Of a stretch of DNA of 64,000 bases, positions 1 to 11,680 are shown one piece after another. The notes under the pieces are model-generated. The model ran no database searches and was not told the origin of the DNA. It saw only the letters and a program-made list of their open reading frames with translations. This DNA is from Scalesia atractyloides (Eukaryota; Streptophyta; Magnoliopsida; Asterales; Asteraceae): assembly GCA_947069175.1 (NCBI GenBank), contig CAMTDV010000027.1, positions 40,623,369-40,687,368 on the forward strand. The letters are read 5' to 3'. The stretch's first letter is position 1. Each line of letters starts with the position of its first letter. The position numbers and the translations under genes were made by a program.

Positions 1-7
1 AGTTACC

Positions 8-274
8 TTGATGGTTGACAATAGATTTGTAATAGCCTTGAAGAACCCCGTGTTTGGCGGTAGAAACAAGCACATTGATACTCGCTATCACTTCATACGT
101 GAATGCATTGAAAAGGAACAAATAACTATGGAGCACACCGCTAGAGAACTTCAAAAGGCAGATATCTTAACAAAGGTGTTACCAAGAATTAAGTTCATCA
201 CAATGAGTGAACTACTTGGCATCAAAGACCTACCACAAGTTGATCGTGATTTAGTGGGTGATTGTTGGATATAA
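8..274 (+). pseudogene. Copia RNase H, C-terminal end (partial)
   Basis: This is the last part of a Ty1/Copia polyprotein, entering from outside the window. The protein has the usual end-of-RNase-H order: a VDN motif with an IALKNPVF-type stretch, then NKHIDTRYHFIRE, then ADILTK. Family knowledge: RNase H removes the RNA strand during reverse transcription in virus-like particles. It ends just after a purine-rich stretch (251-262) followed by TGTTGG, the usual arrangement of polypurine tract and 3' LTR. The reading frame is open here, but the element cannot be judged complete because its left part is outside the window. Confidence 0.85.
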
Positions 275-600
275 TTACTCACAAGACACTTATGGGTCAC
301 AATTATATTATTATGTTTATTGTATTAATGTCATGTAAATAAACTCAAAGGATCAATTGTGTCAATACTCAAAACATATATGGGTATGTCGTTTTGTATA
401 TGACGCGTCGGTTCACAAGAACCCTATAGACACACATGTCACATACTTTGTACGGTTTACACAAATTCACACAATTTACTCATATATAAATTTCTTATTC
501 AATTTGTGTTTTGAATCTTGGAGACTTTGTATGTTTGGATATCGATTCTAGAGAAGAAAAGCAAGATGTTGAAGGAATTAGCCTAGTTACTTACAGAGTA
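263..600 (+). repeat. Probable start of Copia 3' LTR
   Basis: TGTTGGATATAA follows a degenerate polypurine tract right after the Copia pol end. An LTR is expected here. Its right edge is not visible, since the second LTR is outside the window and I found no clear CA end with a target duplication. The remaining stretch to 937 shows no convincing gene. Confidence 0.45.
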
Positions 601-937
601 GTAACCAGAAATGCAATCATGTGAGTGCCGGAGCAGAGATAGTATTGACTGTGCAACAAAACAACATCAAAGACTATTTATATACACACAAGAGAAAGTT
701 CATTTGATGACCACAATAAAACTCGACAATTGAGGAACCAATTTGGCTCCTTAAAAAAAGAAATGGAGAGCCAAGATTCTATTTAGCTCATACAATTTAT
801 TCACATGTGGTTACTCAAGCTTGTCCCTTCATAATGGATATAAAAATAATGGCAAACGGTGATTCTCTTTGAAGTTAGCATAGTAGCAAACAAACTGGAT
901 GATAACTGTCAATATTTGTGACAAACTATAATCGATC

Positions 938-1930
938 ATAGGGCCATAGGGGTGTTGAGAAGCCGTTGAAACCCCCGAACCTTCTAAACCAAGCTACATC
1001 GGCTGGTTCGACTAGTTTAGGAGTGCAATAGTTTCGTTTATGATTTATGGTTTGGGAACTGAGTTTCACGATTCAGTTTACGGTTCCAAACCGGTAGAAA
1101 TATTAAAAGAATAATAAAAACAATAAACTTTTTAATCTATATAATATTAATCAAACCAAAAAAATTACATATAGGAATCAAACAATTACAATTCGTATAA
1201 GTATTTTTAGTTATAATACATATATATTTTTTATTTAAATGGTTTCGAGCGATTAACTTTTTTCATTTTTGTTTTCGAAAACCATTTAATACTCATGAGT
1301 GAATTTCTAATCCCTCACATCCTAAAGTACAAGGGTTGTTTAGTAATTAGATTATAAATAGTTTATATTAGGAATAGATAAGTTATGCAAGTACGGGGAC
1401 TAGATGCGATGAAATAGAAGTTTGTAACCTACAAACTAAAGGATGCGATGTCTCCAGGAGAAACACCTTTCTGATCCACGGCTTCAAGCCAAGAACAAGG
1501 GACGCACCTCTTCAACATTCAATCACATCCACAAGTTCAAGAGTTACAACCGTTCGTGAAGAGACACGTCTCTACACTCGCAGCTGTTCGATTAGTATAA
1601 ATAGGGTTTATTTATTTCAATTGTAATCATTAGAATCACTTATACTTTCACACTCAATATAGTTGTTCATTCGATTGTTCGTAGCTTTATCATTGTGTTC
1701 GTGTTCATAAAGGTTCTGACCAACAATGAGGTTTAATCATTATTTTTCATAATGAACTTTCGAATATCTAATGGTACAATTTCGTGAAAAGCAGGTTCAA
1801 ACCGCCAAAGCCGAACCGTTTTAGCTGGCTTGGCTTACCCAACCCACCCGGCCAGTTCGGTTTAGTATTTTCAAATATCGTACTAACCTGTTTGGCCCAG
1901 AAATTTCGTCACTGAACTGTAAACACCCCT
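938..1930. mobile_element. hAT-like non-autonomous element, split by a solo LTR
   Basis: The ends carry inverted copies of AGGGGTGTT (948-956 and 1922-1930), a common plant hAT terminal motif. Subterminal sequences are rich in GGTTCGG/CCGAACC words. The outer flanks AATCGATC (930-937) and AATCGATA (1931-1938) match at 7 of 8 positions, as expected for an 8-bp hAT target duplication. The left end has about 10 extra bases between the flank and the inverted repeat, so the exact left border is uncertain. No transposase is present. The 426-bp solo LTR inside it must have arrived later. Confidence 0.55.
1300..1725 (+). mobile_element. Solo LTR with 5-bp target duplication ATGAG
   Basis: The segment begins TGAATTTCT and ends CCAACA, giving TG...CA ends, and is flanked on both sides by ATGAG (1295-1299 and 1726-1730). 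A TATA-like motif (TATAAATAGGG, about 1597) sits in the position expected for an LTR promoter, followed by an AT-rich downstream part. No internal region is present, so it is a solo LTR left by recombination between two LTRs. Orientation is inferred from the TATA motif. Confidence 0.8.
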
Positions 1931-2091
1931 AATCGATAACACCATTACCTTGTAATACATAGTGCCAGCCCTTTTTGGTGGATGTATCAGCAACCTCAGC
2001 AATCTGATTAAAATCCCTTTGCAGTGATCTATCAGTAGCCAACAATCCAACCTTGAATTTTGAAAAAAAGATGGTTAGTACATAATACAAA

Positions 2092-2500
2092 CTAGTAAAA
2101 GTACCACGCGCGTTGCGGTGGGAATCCAGTTGGTAACAGTTCGGTTCATGACATTATCGATACGATTAAGCTCGCGTTGTGACAGGAATTCAGTCAGTAA
2201 CACTTTAGTTCATGATATTATCGATACGATTAAGCTCGTGTCGTGGGGTAATCTCATGACATTATTTTTGAGACTTAATGATGGTAACTTAATAATTTCC
2301 ATTACTTGATGAATGTATCTATAGCTTATCCAAATCAAATCGTCAATCTCAATTTGCAAGTAAAAATAATGAGTTTAGATCGATGAGAAACGATGAATAT
2401 AATTGTATGGCTTTTGTGAGACATGAGTTGTATTCACTTTTTTCTATTTTATTCATGTATCACAAAGAAACACTTATGTAAACGATTTTAATAATATAGA
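2092..2500 (-). mobile_element. Non-autonomous Helitron (409 bp)
   Basis: Read on the minus strand the segment starts with TCTATATTATTAAAA and ends with CTAG. The CTAG is preceded by a GC-rich hairpin (CCAC...GTGG) about 8 bases upstream. The flanking bases are A before TC and T after CTAG, as expected for Helitron insertion between A and T. Inside there is an imperfect tandem duplication of about 67 bp (near 2144-2260) containing ATTATCGATACGATTAAGCTCG. No Rep/helicase coding is present. Confidence 0.65.
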
Positions 2501-4240
2501 TATATAATTTAATCCATTACAAAGAATGAAGGTTGATTTTGAAAGAAACACAATTTGAGTCACATGAAATTCCATAACCACTGTCGTAGCCACCTCCATA
2601 ATATCCACCTCACACTTATCTCTTATCAAAATCCGCAGCCCACCACTAACGCAAACCACCACAACCAACCAAATGTTGGCCCTACTCGCCCAATACATCT
2701 ACGCGCCATCTATGTCCACATATGTGGTGCTACCACAACTCCACCACCACTGTGCCACCATCTCTACCCTCTCTTCTACCGACCTACCTGTGGCGGCTGT
2801 GAAGTAACACCGGCAACTGATTCCGGTCAGAAACGGCAATGACAGAAGTCGGCGCCGCTGCTCTGTATCCACTTACCGCCAGGGAGTAAGCCACTTTTAT
2901 TTCGTCATCTTTTCAGTTCCGGAATCAAAAATATAAACAAACAAAACATGTCTAGAGAAGTTAAAATATAAAGATCAACCGCTTCGCCACGATTGAAACC
3001 TGACATTGAAAGTATGACGATATTAAGCAGTCACAAAATAGAGACCATGGTTTGCAAAGTAGCAAGTTTTGTACAAAACAGAGAGGACTACTATAGGGGG
3101 ATAATGTTACGTTGTCGATCTTATTAACTACACGCCAACACATAGGTTGGAATAGAAACGAAAGACGATGTCAGTGAAAATTATGTATTCAATCTACATG
3201 CATTAGCAAAGAGGAGATGTGAAATACCAATATTCACACATATTACTCAGACCAAGACTGTTGATGGTGTATAACAAATTGCAGCAATGGTTGTTGTTTT
3301 TACATTAAATGGATAAGGCACAGGCACTGTGATAGGTACCATGCAATACTCATAGATGAGATCAAAATTGGTACCTGCATTACGCCTACAACAATTAGAA
3401 GAGGAGATCAAAAAATGCAGACCATTTATGTCAAGTAGATCCTTATTCATTTTTCAATGTATAACTTGTCAAAAAATTTCCATCTATTGTTAAAGGTTAA
3501 AACTTTTACAATCTTAAATGCCTTTTGAGACTTTGCTTTATTGTTGGTAAGAGTGCATGTTGAATTTACCAAATAAGTGTGTCCAGTTTTTTTAAGATAT
3601 GGTAGTATAAGCAAAATCAACACTCCTAATCAATATTGGATAAAAAAGATGGTATGAGCAAAGTAGAAACATGAGACAAAAGCACCAAACTTAACCCCAA
3701 TACATATTGAACACTGGCCAAAAGGAAAAATGTGCTCCAAACACCAGAAGCAACCTCAGTCCAGAAATAAACTATATAAGAAAAGGAAGCAAATCCATTG
3801 AAGATACAGAAGACAGATGGCATATTTACCTTAAAATCAATCAAGTTAATCTCACGAATAAAAAACCAAACAAAACTTTAACTAACTAAATGAAAAAAAT
3901 CCCAATTAAAGCCTTTTGAATGCTCTTAATTTCTCAAAAAAAAAAAATTAATCCTGCTTTCACCCAAGACAACAATAGCATTGTTCCTAATATTCCCATA
4001 AATCATTAAACTTATGTTCCAATACTTAAAATCAACTTAAATAAATACTTCTTAATTGAGTAACTTACCAATCTTTAAAGAATCACTGATGATAACCACC
4101 AATACTTAAAAAAAGAATCCCTTTTACTCAAATATAAACATTATATGCCATGGAATCATGAATTAAAAACCTTAATTAGTTTACCTATAAAGATGAACAT
4201 CACTTACTCCTTGTCGATGAACATTCTTCAACATAAAAAA
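2501..4240. other. Intergenic stretch without a supported gene
   Basis: AT-rich sequence with scattered short open frames that look random. A GC-richer patch around 2580-2890 could hold an exon on the minus strand (a donor-like CAG|GTAGGT near 2790), but I recognise no protein in it. Confidence 0.4.
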
Positions 4241-4673
4241 GCCCTATTTTATGGTGTTCAGTCTAGGGTTTATGGGAATACCCAAAATCAGATATGAGAG
4301 TTGATTTAGAACCCTAATGAACGGCGTTGTTGGGAAGACGGCAATCGGCGTAGAAAGATGCATACGGCACGTCGTCCCCCACCGCCACAACATCTCCCTT
4401 TCCCGATCACAACGGCTGATGATTTGTGCCAGAGAATGACAAAAAGGCACTGAAACCTTACCAAAAATGATAGAGGCCTTAACGGCGGTGGTGGTGACGG
4501 TGGCGGAGCGGTGATAGAGACACCGGTGGGAAGGTTGAGCGGATTGAGTTCTCCCTTCCTGCTTCGCACGTCTCTTTCTCTCTCTTATATGTGTGGTTGT
4601 AAGATAAATATACAAGGATACGTGTCAAGAAAGCAAGACTGATGGAAGAATGAGAGTTAACGTGGCAATCCAA
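4241..4673 (-). other. Possible promoter and first exon, unrecognised
   Basis: On the minus strand a TATA-like TGTATATTTATC (about 4603-4614) is followed by a pyrimidine-rich leader. Next comes an ATG (4567-4569) opening a proline-rich frame that reaches a donor-like TTTTG|GTAAGG near 4466. The same frame continues open to 4306. I do not recognise the protein and low-complexity proline codons open frames easily. It may be the start of a decayed gene or chance. Confidence 0.2.
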
Positions 4674-4873
4674 AAATAGCTACAATAAGTAATAGAGACA
4701 AACTAAAGTTTAGAATTTAATATATATATTAATGGCATTAGCTTTTAGGTTTTGTATGCATGCATAGAAAAATATATAATTCAAATCTGTAAGAGAACCT
4801 CATGAAAATCAAAATTTAAATTTGAGATAAAGATTATGGCGTCATTTAAAAAAGTGTTTGAAAATTAAAGTAC

Positions 4874-5246
4874 CTGAAGCTTGACGACACTTGTTTGTGT
4901 AGGATCTGAACCAGGAACATATATTAAGAAAAGTAGACACAACAAAAACAATAACAATGACAACCTTGACATTATCTTCATTTGCAGCCTTCATAGGGGC
5001 CCGGCTGCTGTTCGGACGGCTATATCTTCCAGAAGTATAGCTATAATCATCATAGCTGTGAGTACCAGAAGAAAAGTCAAATCCTCCCATACTTCCACCG
5101 GAAGCAGCCATCGCAACACGACCTTGGTGATAATCATATAAAAACAATAATCCCAATAAAGAGCGAAGCGGGCTCAGGTAGGAGCTTTGTAGGAGCAAAG
5201 GGCTGGAATTGTAGTTGCATTCTAACAGAAAGGGTGTGACGGCCAT
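4874..5246 (-). pseudogene. FLAP1-like (DUF1517) exon, decayed copy 1
   Basis: The minus-strand frame reads LLGLLFLYDYHQ, then MAASGGSMGGFDFSSG, then a Ser/Tyr-rich stretch. This is the junction I remember in DUF1517 chloroplast proteins such as FLUCTUATING-LIGHT-ACCLIMATION PROTEIN 1: a hydrophobic segment, then AASGG.MGG, then Ser-rich. Close to the exon end a different frame reads PTQTSVVKLQ, matching the family's TSVLKLQ, and stops at a donor-like CAG|GTAC (exon end 4874). The two parts are in different frames, so there is a frameshift near 4950-5000. The exons expected next (toward lower coordinates) were not found. Family role: photosynthetic acclimation in the chloroplast. Product here is unlikely to be functional. 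Confidence 0.55.
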
Positions 5247-5419
5247 GAGAGAATGTGATGGTGATGGTCAACACCTGCAGGTTAATTTTATTATTTACCA
5301 ATGTCATTATCGGTTTGGCTTGTTGAAAAAGATAAAACGAACACCGATTGAGATTGGGTCCATCTATAGCAAAATACTGGCGACCATGTTTTTCGCTCAT
5401 AAGCGATTGGGTTCATCAC

Positions 5420-5496
5420 GGTACTACAATGATAACCAAAAGTCCAAAACCTTTGGTGTCATTGAACCACCTAACAGATCCAGATTTCCGGCCTCC
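5420..5496 (-). pseudogene. Cold-shock-domain fragment
   Basis: On the minus strand a short frame reads GGRKSGSVRWFNDTKGFG and then runs into two stops. This matches the beginning of plant cold-shock-domain proteins (G.VKWFN..KGFGFI), which are nucleic-acid chaperones with a cold-shock domain followed by glycine-rich and CCHC parts. Only the first strand pair and the RNP1-like KGFG motif remain. The expected ITP.DGG...LFVHQS continuation is not seen. It lies beside the FLAP1-like fragment, so it is a second host-gene relic in the same place. Confidence 0.45.
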
Positions 5497-5829
5497 ATTT
5501 GGACTACTTACCAGTCTTTTCTTTTATGATTTTGAAGCAAATCCCCAAAACAGAGGAGAGAGAAAATCATAATCCCTCAAAAAAATGTTGTTGATGTATA
5601 TAAACGGACTTCTAAAAAGGGCAATTTGGTCATTAAGGTCAGTGGCACCGTAGCCACCGACGTTGCTCTTTAATAGTAACAGAAGCCGGCCGGCTCTCAT
5701 CTCTCTCTCACCATGTGTGTCAAATGTGTGACGGTATGGTCAAATTTTCAAGTGAAAAAGTGTCAACTAACGGCCGTCAACGTGAATCGAATATTCCTCA
5801 GTTTTGTTTCAAATTAATATAGTTATACA

Positions 5830-6420
5830 ATATACAATGATACATATCAAAGCAGATCTAATCAAGAATGTAATCACTAACAATCCTTGCATACACACGT
5901 GCACAACTATATGTATCATTAACATATATCCACTTCCCCTATTGAAACCATCAATCCAAGAACCCTAAGATCTCTTATTTTCATATCAAAAACCAGATCT
6001 AATTAACCATGAAATCTCTAACAATCCTACATGTGTGCACAAACTATTTAAAACTTTAATAAATATTTAGCAACTTAAATACTCGTCATCTAATTCAACC
6101 TAGATGAAATCATATCAACTTCAGCTACTCAACAAGTGTTCACAATCAAGTTCCATCAGATTGTATGCAATATAACAAACCTTCATAAGTAACTATCTTC
6201 ACTGTTCGTGGAAGATCACCTAAATCCACATGCATTATATCGGATTCAAATCATTAAAAAGAGAACTCATAGCGTACCTTTGGAGTTGTTACGATTGCAG
6301 CGGTTGAAGTGATACGGTGGCGATGAGATGGAGAAACGGAGGAGTGATCGGAAAACGTGAAGCTGGAGGGGAATCGATTAACCGTCCATTACGAGTTCGT
6401 TACAGAAATTGAATATTGAC
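5830..6420. repeat. Segment related to 55800-56060
   Basis: Shares ordered short blocks with 55800-56060, including TATCGGATTCAA (6238-6249 here), a CATAG-GTAC block (6268-6277) and a GTTGATTATGAGTTC/CCATTACGAGTTCG block. Read on the minus strand it looks like an exon with a donor-like AAAG|GTACG (about 6280). Each copy lies upstream of a FLAP1-like fragment on the same strand, so the two probably descend from one duplication. Similarity is partial. Confidence 0.4.
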
Positions 6421-7934
6421 AAGTTGATATTATATATACTGATAATAATGTTCTTATTCGTCTCAACTCCTTTTCGAAAAGATCTCAACCCTCTAAAGGT
6501 CAACTCTAAATCCATATCATTCAAAACTCCCTCTAAAGGTCAACTCTAGATCCGGCTCAATCAAAATGATAAAAAAATTGATTTAAATGAATTAACTAAT
6601 TAATCAAGAGTTTTTTTCTAAAGTAATGTTGTTAGAAAAACTATTTACTAAAATAGTGCTCATCACTTATTTTATACTAAGGTTTCATGTTTTAACCAAG
6701 ATATTAAACTTCTTATTATTACTTTTGTTCTATCAATCTATTATCTGTTTTTTTTTCTTTATTATACTTTTTTTTGTGTTTTTATTCTATAAATTCAATG
6801 AAAAATTGTTTGATTATTTCTTGGTCAACTTATTACAGATTTTTTCCCAACTCATTATATTTATTTATATTTTTATAAATGAACTCTAGCTATGTAAATA
6901 AACTTAAACGTTTAGTAAACTATTTAAGAACAGTTCATCTACTTAAACTAATAGAAAGTTGTGTTCATATTCATATATTTGTCAAATGAATAAATATAAA
7001 CAAACTTCTTCCAAATTTAAACAAATATCATAATGGAATGTTTGTGAATAATTCGGAACAAAGTGCACTTATATTTGCACATTTAATAAACGAACATGAA
7101 CACAACTTTTTGTTAATTTAGGTAGGCGAGCGAACACGAACACATCATTTGTTTAGTTGCTTATATTCAATTCAATAAATAAAATTTATTAAAATTTATT
7201 TATTGATATTAATTCACTATTAATATATGTTTCCTACGTTTTAAGACAAAACGAAATAAAGATTATTAACATATGAAAATGAAACTAATTAATTTTTGGA
7301 AGAATTATATCATCTGCAGATGTTCAGCTCATCTTGAAAAAATGACATCCCATACATCCCACGAATACGTTTTCAAATGAAGTATAAAATTTGAAGTATT
7401 TTATGTTCTACATATAATGGATTGATAGAATAAAAATATAAATAAGAAGTGTAAGATGTTTAAACCATGAAATCTTAGTACAAAATAAGGGATGAACACC
7501 ATTTTGGTAAATATTTTTGAAGGAACATTATTTTGGTAACTAGTTTTTCCACCAACACTAATTTGAGAAAAAACTCAATTAATCAAATAATACAAACATG
7601 TTTATTTCACAATTTGTTAGTTGATGATACGTTACTTGTAAACATAACATTCTAACTCTCACAATCACGAAATGCCCTAAACAATTTAAACATTTAATTT
7701 AATTGATTAATTAGTTAATTAACCATTCTGAAGTTGCCAAACAACCCCTAAGTTCCATCGTTTGATAAATGAGTGAAAAGACCAAACTACCCTTTCTTTA
7801 TTATTAAATAAGAAATTAACTAATTATTAATAACATTAAATTACAAAACCCCAATCCACCACCGTATGCACCTATTTCTTAACTCTTTCTTTTTCACCTT
7901 CCACCCTTCAAACCCACATCTACCATCCTCCATA
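6421..7934. other. AT-rich stretch, no supported gene
   Basis: Contains a direct repeat of CTCTAAAGGTCAACTCTA (near 6491 and 6532) and words such as GAACATGAACA and GCGAACACGAACACA (7090-7150) that resemble ends of hAT-type elements, also seen at 49830-49920. The open frame at 6626-6889 is made of Phe, Leu and Ile codons from AT-rich DNA and is not credible. Confidence 0.4.
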
Positions 7935-8228
7935 ATTACCTTTCTTCCCCAAAGTTCAATTAAATCTAGGGTTTCTGCAACTCCAACAGTAATCACAAAA
8001 TTCACACTAATTCATCCAAATCTATACATGTTTTCAAACCCTAGCTTCTTCGATTTGTTAACTTTCTTCCCCAAATTTCAAATATATGGTTTTTTTGCAA
8101 CTCCAACAATCATTCATCACACATTTCGCACCAACTCATCCAATTCTGTAAGTGTTTTCAAATCCTAGCTTCTTCTATGGAGTTACTTGATGGAGACGCA
8201 AAGGATCGTCAAGTTTCTACACCAAAGT
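7935..8228 (+). other. Tandem leader duplication and possible truncated first exon
   Basis: Two imperfect copies of about 130 bp (starting at about 7943 and 8068) share CTTCCCCAAA, TGCAACTCCAACA and CTAGCTTCTTC. They look like a pyrimidine-rich plant 5' leader. Immediately after comes ATG (8177) opening MELLDGDAKDRQVSTPK with a donor-like GTATGG (8228). A Copia LTR starts only 11 bases later. I do not recognise the protein. If real it is a gene start cut off by the insertion. Confidence 0.25.
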
Positions 8229-8238
8229 ATGGATAAAC

Positions 8239-8953
8239 TGATAGAATCAGCACAGTGTACCAGATTACAATTTTCTTTAAAAATCCAATTTTATAATTAT
8301 TAATATCACATATCAGATAAGCGGAAATGTGAACATTTATAAGCCGGTTTGATTCCCTCAATTCGATTAAGCAATTATAACCAACCATAGAGTGTTCAAT
8401 AAATATACCTTACATGATGAATTGGCAGACGGTCCTGCTCGTAAACGAAACATGAAACAGATCCAACACTTGAGATCCTATGTAGTAGCTTGATCGAATC
8501 AAACACGCGGACCGAGGTGGCAGCTCACAATAGCAGCAGTGGTATGCGGCAGTGGCTTCGGCTAGTAGGTCATTGAGATTGAGAGAAGGGCTGGATGGCT
8601 AGGTGGTGGTGGTTGTTGGTTATATTATGTTCATTAGGGTTTAGGTTTAAACATAACAAGCTAAACCCCAGTGTCTTAACTTTCCCTCAGAGTTGAAATC
8701 ATGTAATTAACTCTTAATTATTAATCAATCTCCAACCTTATTTATTATCCAATAATAAGTCATCTCTCTATTCCTAACTCTTTAAACAATATATTAATTA
8801 CTCTCAACAATTAATATCCGCATTATTGTATCGTGAATTGTATTATAACATATTTAATTATTAAATATATTATTCATGTTTGTCCTCCAAAGTGAACTCT
8901 TTGTACCATACCATGATAGTAACGTTAACTAATTGAGTGTCGTACTAATTCCA
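8239..8953 (-). repeat. Copia-type LTR, minus orientation
   Basis: On the minus strand it starts TGGAATTAGTACG and ends CTGATTCTATCA (TG...CA, 715 bp). Just outside its start is CCAAGTGGAGACTAT (8954-8968 reversed), a typical polypurine tract, so this is a 3' LTR with the internal part to the right. That internal part stops after about 180 bp where another Copia relic, in plus orientation, begins. The other LTR is not seen. Confidence 0.5.
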
Positions 8954-9140
8954 ATAGTCTCCACTTGGACGATTCTCAATTACTTGCCATTTAACGTAGA
9001 AAACAGTGGACGTCTAGCTGCATATGTTGCCCCTATCAAGGTATGATGATTTATTGTCGCCAACTATTCTTTGTATCCAAGTACCACCTTAATTAATTGC
9101 AATTGCCTTTGATAACTTTACCTACTTTTATGTCGTCAAT

Positions 9141-10650
9141 GAATGAACCCTAAAACACCAAGATGCCTTAAAAGACAACAATTGGGTGGAAGATATGCAA
9201 CAAGAATTACTCCGTTCAAAAGACAAGAAGTTTGGAAAGTTGTACCACTACCAGAAGGAAAATATCCCATTGGAACCAAATGGGCGTTCAAAAACAAAAT
9301 TGATGAAAAGGATATTGTGGTAAAGAACAAAGCAAGACTGGTGGTTTAGGGCTTTAGGTAAGAAGAAGGGATTGATTATGATGAGACTTTTGCTCCTGTG
9401 GTTAGACTGGAAGCCATCATACTATTTCTAGCATTTGTTGTTACACACAAGATGAAGGTGTATCAAATGGACATCAAATTTGCTTTTCTTTGTGGGAAAA
9501 TTAATGAAGAAATCTATGTCTGTCAACCTCCTGGTTTTGAAGATGCTAACTATCCAAAACATGTCTATAGATTTGAAAAAGCTCTGTATGATCTCAAGCA
9601 GGCTCCAAGAGTAAGAGTATGGTATGAAACTTTGTCATAATTCTTGACTACAATTAATTTTAAGAGAGGTGCAATTGACAAAACATTGTTTTTGAAATGG
9701 GAGGGAACAAATTTGACAATTGCTTAGATATATGTTAATGACGAAATCTATACATCAACCAATTCAAAATTGTGTGAAGCTTTTCAAAATTCAATGACAT
9801 CAAAATTTGAAATGAATGCAATATGAGAATTATAATGTTTTCCAGGCTTACGAGTTAAGCAACTTGAAAGAGGAACCTTTATTCTTTAGAACAAATATGT
9901 GAAAACTCTTTTAAAAAAAATTAATCTAGAAAACTTTAGATCATGTACCACACCTATGTTCACATCCAAATCACTATGCTTTGATCCAACTGGCATACCT
10001 ATTGATCAAACTTTGTATAGGTATATGATAGGGTCTTTGATGTATCTCACTTCATAAATACTAGATATCATGTTTACCACATGTGTATGTGCCAGATATC
10101 AAGTTTCTACTAGAGATCTCACTTAAGTAATGTGAAAAGGATATTCAGATATCTAAAAGGATGCCCATCCTTAGTAATCGAGTATCCAGCTAATGATAAT
10201 CTAGAGTTAGTTGGTTTTTCCAACATTAACTTTGTAGGATGTCTTACAACAAGAAAGTCAAACACAAGAGGTGTCGGTACCTAGGCAATGCCTTAATTTG
10301 CTTGCAAAGCAATAATCAAATGCAGAGACATAGTCTATTGTTGCAGCTAGTTGTACTGCTCAAATTCTCTAGTTACATAACCAACTACTGGAATATGGAA
10401 TCACATCTCTTATAACACCTATCAAGATGGAAAGTGAAGCAGCAAATATAATAAAATTTTTGTCTAACATTCAAGAACCAAACACATAGATGTTAGACAT
10501 CACTTAGTAAATGATTGATATAAGAATGTCTTATTTCTATTCATCATGTGTCCTCTATAAATGAGCTTGCAAATATTTTTACAAAACCATTGGACATATC
10601 AACATTTCAAAGCCTAATTTCTAAGCTTCAGATGTTGAATTTGGATTAAA
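9141..10650 (+). pseudogene. Copia pol relic (RT and RNase H), SIRE-like
   Basis: Starts inside the segment before RT (KDNNWV-like, then WKVVPLPEGKYPIGTKW). Continues through RLEAIILFLA, YQMDIKFAFLCG, VCQPPGFED and LYDLKQAPR, all typical of Copia reverse transcriptase. The active-site motif YVDD is changed to YVND (about 9731). Later parts show STNSKLCEAF, MIGSLMYL, CARYQVSTRD and an ANIFTKPLD end near 10600. At least ten stops and frameshifts break it. The wording around STNSKLCE and the long 3' region suggest the SIRE lineage. Its 5' part is missing, cut at about 9140. Confidence 0.85.
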
Positions 10651-11680
10651 CAATCAATTATAAAAATATAATAAAAATAATAATACAAATATATATAAAT
10701 CAAAACTTTAAAACAATGTCTTTTCCCTTTTTGTTCAAAATGAAACTTCGAGTTACATACTAGTAGTTTTGCCAAAAAGAAAATAAAACTTTTGGATTTA
10801 CACTAGTAGTTTTTCCATGCCAAAAGATTGGTTTCTCATCCAGTAGTTTTCACATCAAAAGCCTAAAGAACACATGTATGATCTCTACCGAAGGAAAACT
10901 CCCCTCCTATGGTAAAAACATCTAGCAGTTTCACATCTAATCTTTCATTTACTTTTTCAAATTGGGCCCATTGCCCCTGCTACCTAAGGAAAACTCCCCT
11001 CCTATGGTAACCCAAGGCAACAACACTCCATAAACATTTAGACATGTTACATCCTACTTCAACAACCCACTCACCCTCAAAAGGAACATGAGTGACACAC
11101 ATATTCAGTCAACAAAAGAAAAGTGTTACTTCTTCACACTTGATCTTGATGTCTCCACCAAACTATAAACATCTCAGATGTTCTTCAACATGTGTGCAGA
11201 TAAGACCAAACCACTACTTAAAATTCCAAACTGCTGTATATTCTTGCAAAGACATCAGAAATATCATTCATGAAGGATGAACATCTGAACATCATAAATA
11301 CTTCAGATCAATGCCCAAATGCTACAGAGCTCTTATCTTAATCCATAAGAAGAAGAGGTGAAATCCATCACAGGTATATCCTATTGTTGAGATTGCATGA
11401 GTGGCTTCTACTCTTAGAATGATCTCATTGGATCACAAACTGATAGTAGAAACATAAGTAAGACCACCATGCAGGCAACAGTACTATGCATTCTATGAAT
11501 GTTAAAAAAGCTAGAAATCCCCTGTACCAACTGATGATTCAAGCACCATGAGTGGGGATGTGGATGATTTCATTAATTTGAATGATGTAACAAAAAATTG
11601 ATGAGTTGATGGAACAACTAAGAGCTGAGGTCTCCAATCTCAAGAAGTTGGTCACCGATATGTCTCAAGCTTAAGTTAAG
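10651..11680 (+). other. Region downstream of Copia pol
   Basis: SIRE-type elements often have a long 3' region. Here there are two copies of AAGGAAAACTCCCCTCCTATGG (10892 and 10986; the first 19 bases recur exactly). A short frame at 11548-11674 starts MSGDVDDFINLND and, after a frameshift, reads ELMEQLRAEVSNLKKLV, which looks like a coiled coil. I cannot assign a product. Confidence 0.3.

Noticed and set aside
2555..2842. Open frame rich in His and Pro
   Set aside because: No recognisable domain and no upstream signals; looks like chance in a C-rich patch.
6626..6889. 87-residue open frame
   Set aside because: Almost only Phe, Leu and Ile codons from AT-rich DNA; no motif.
7866..8168. 100-residue open frame
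   Set aside because: Made by a duplicated pyrimidine-rich leader; the repeat units are not in the same frame.
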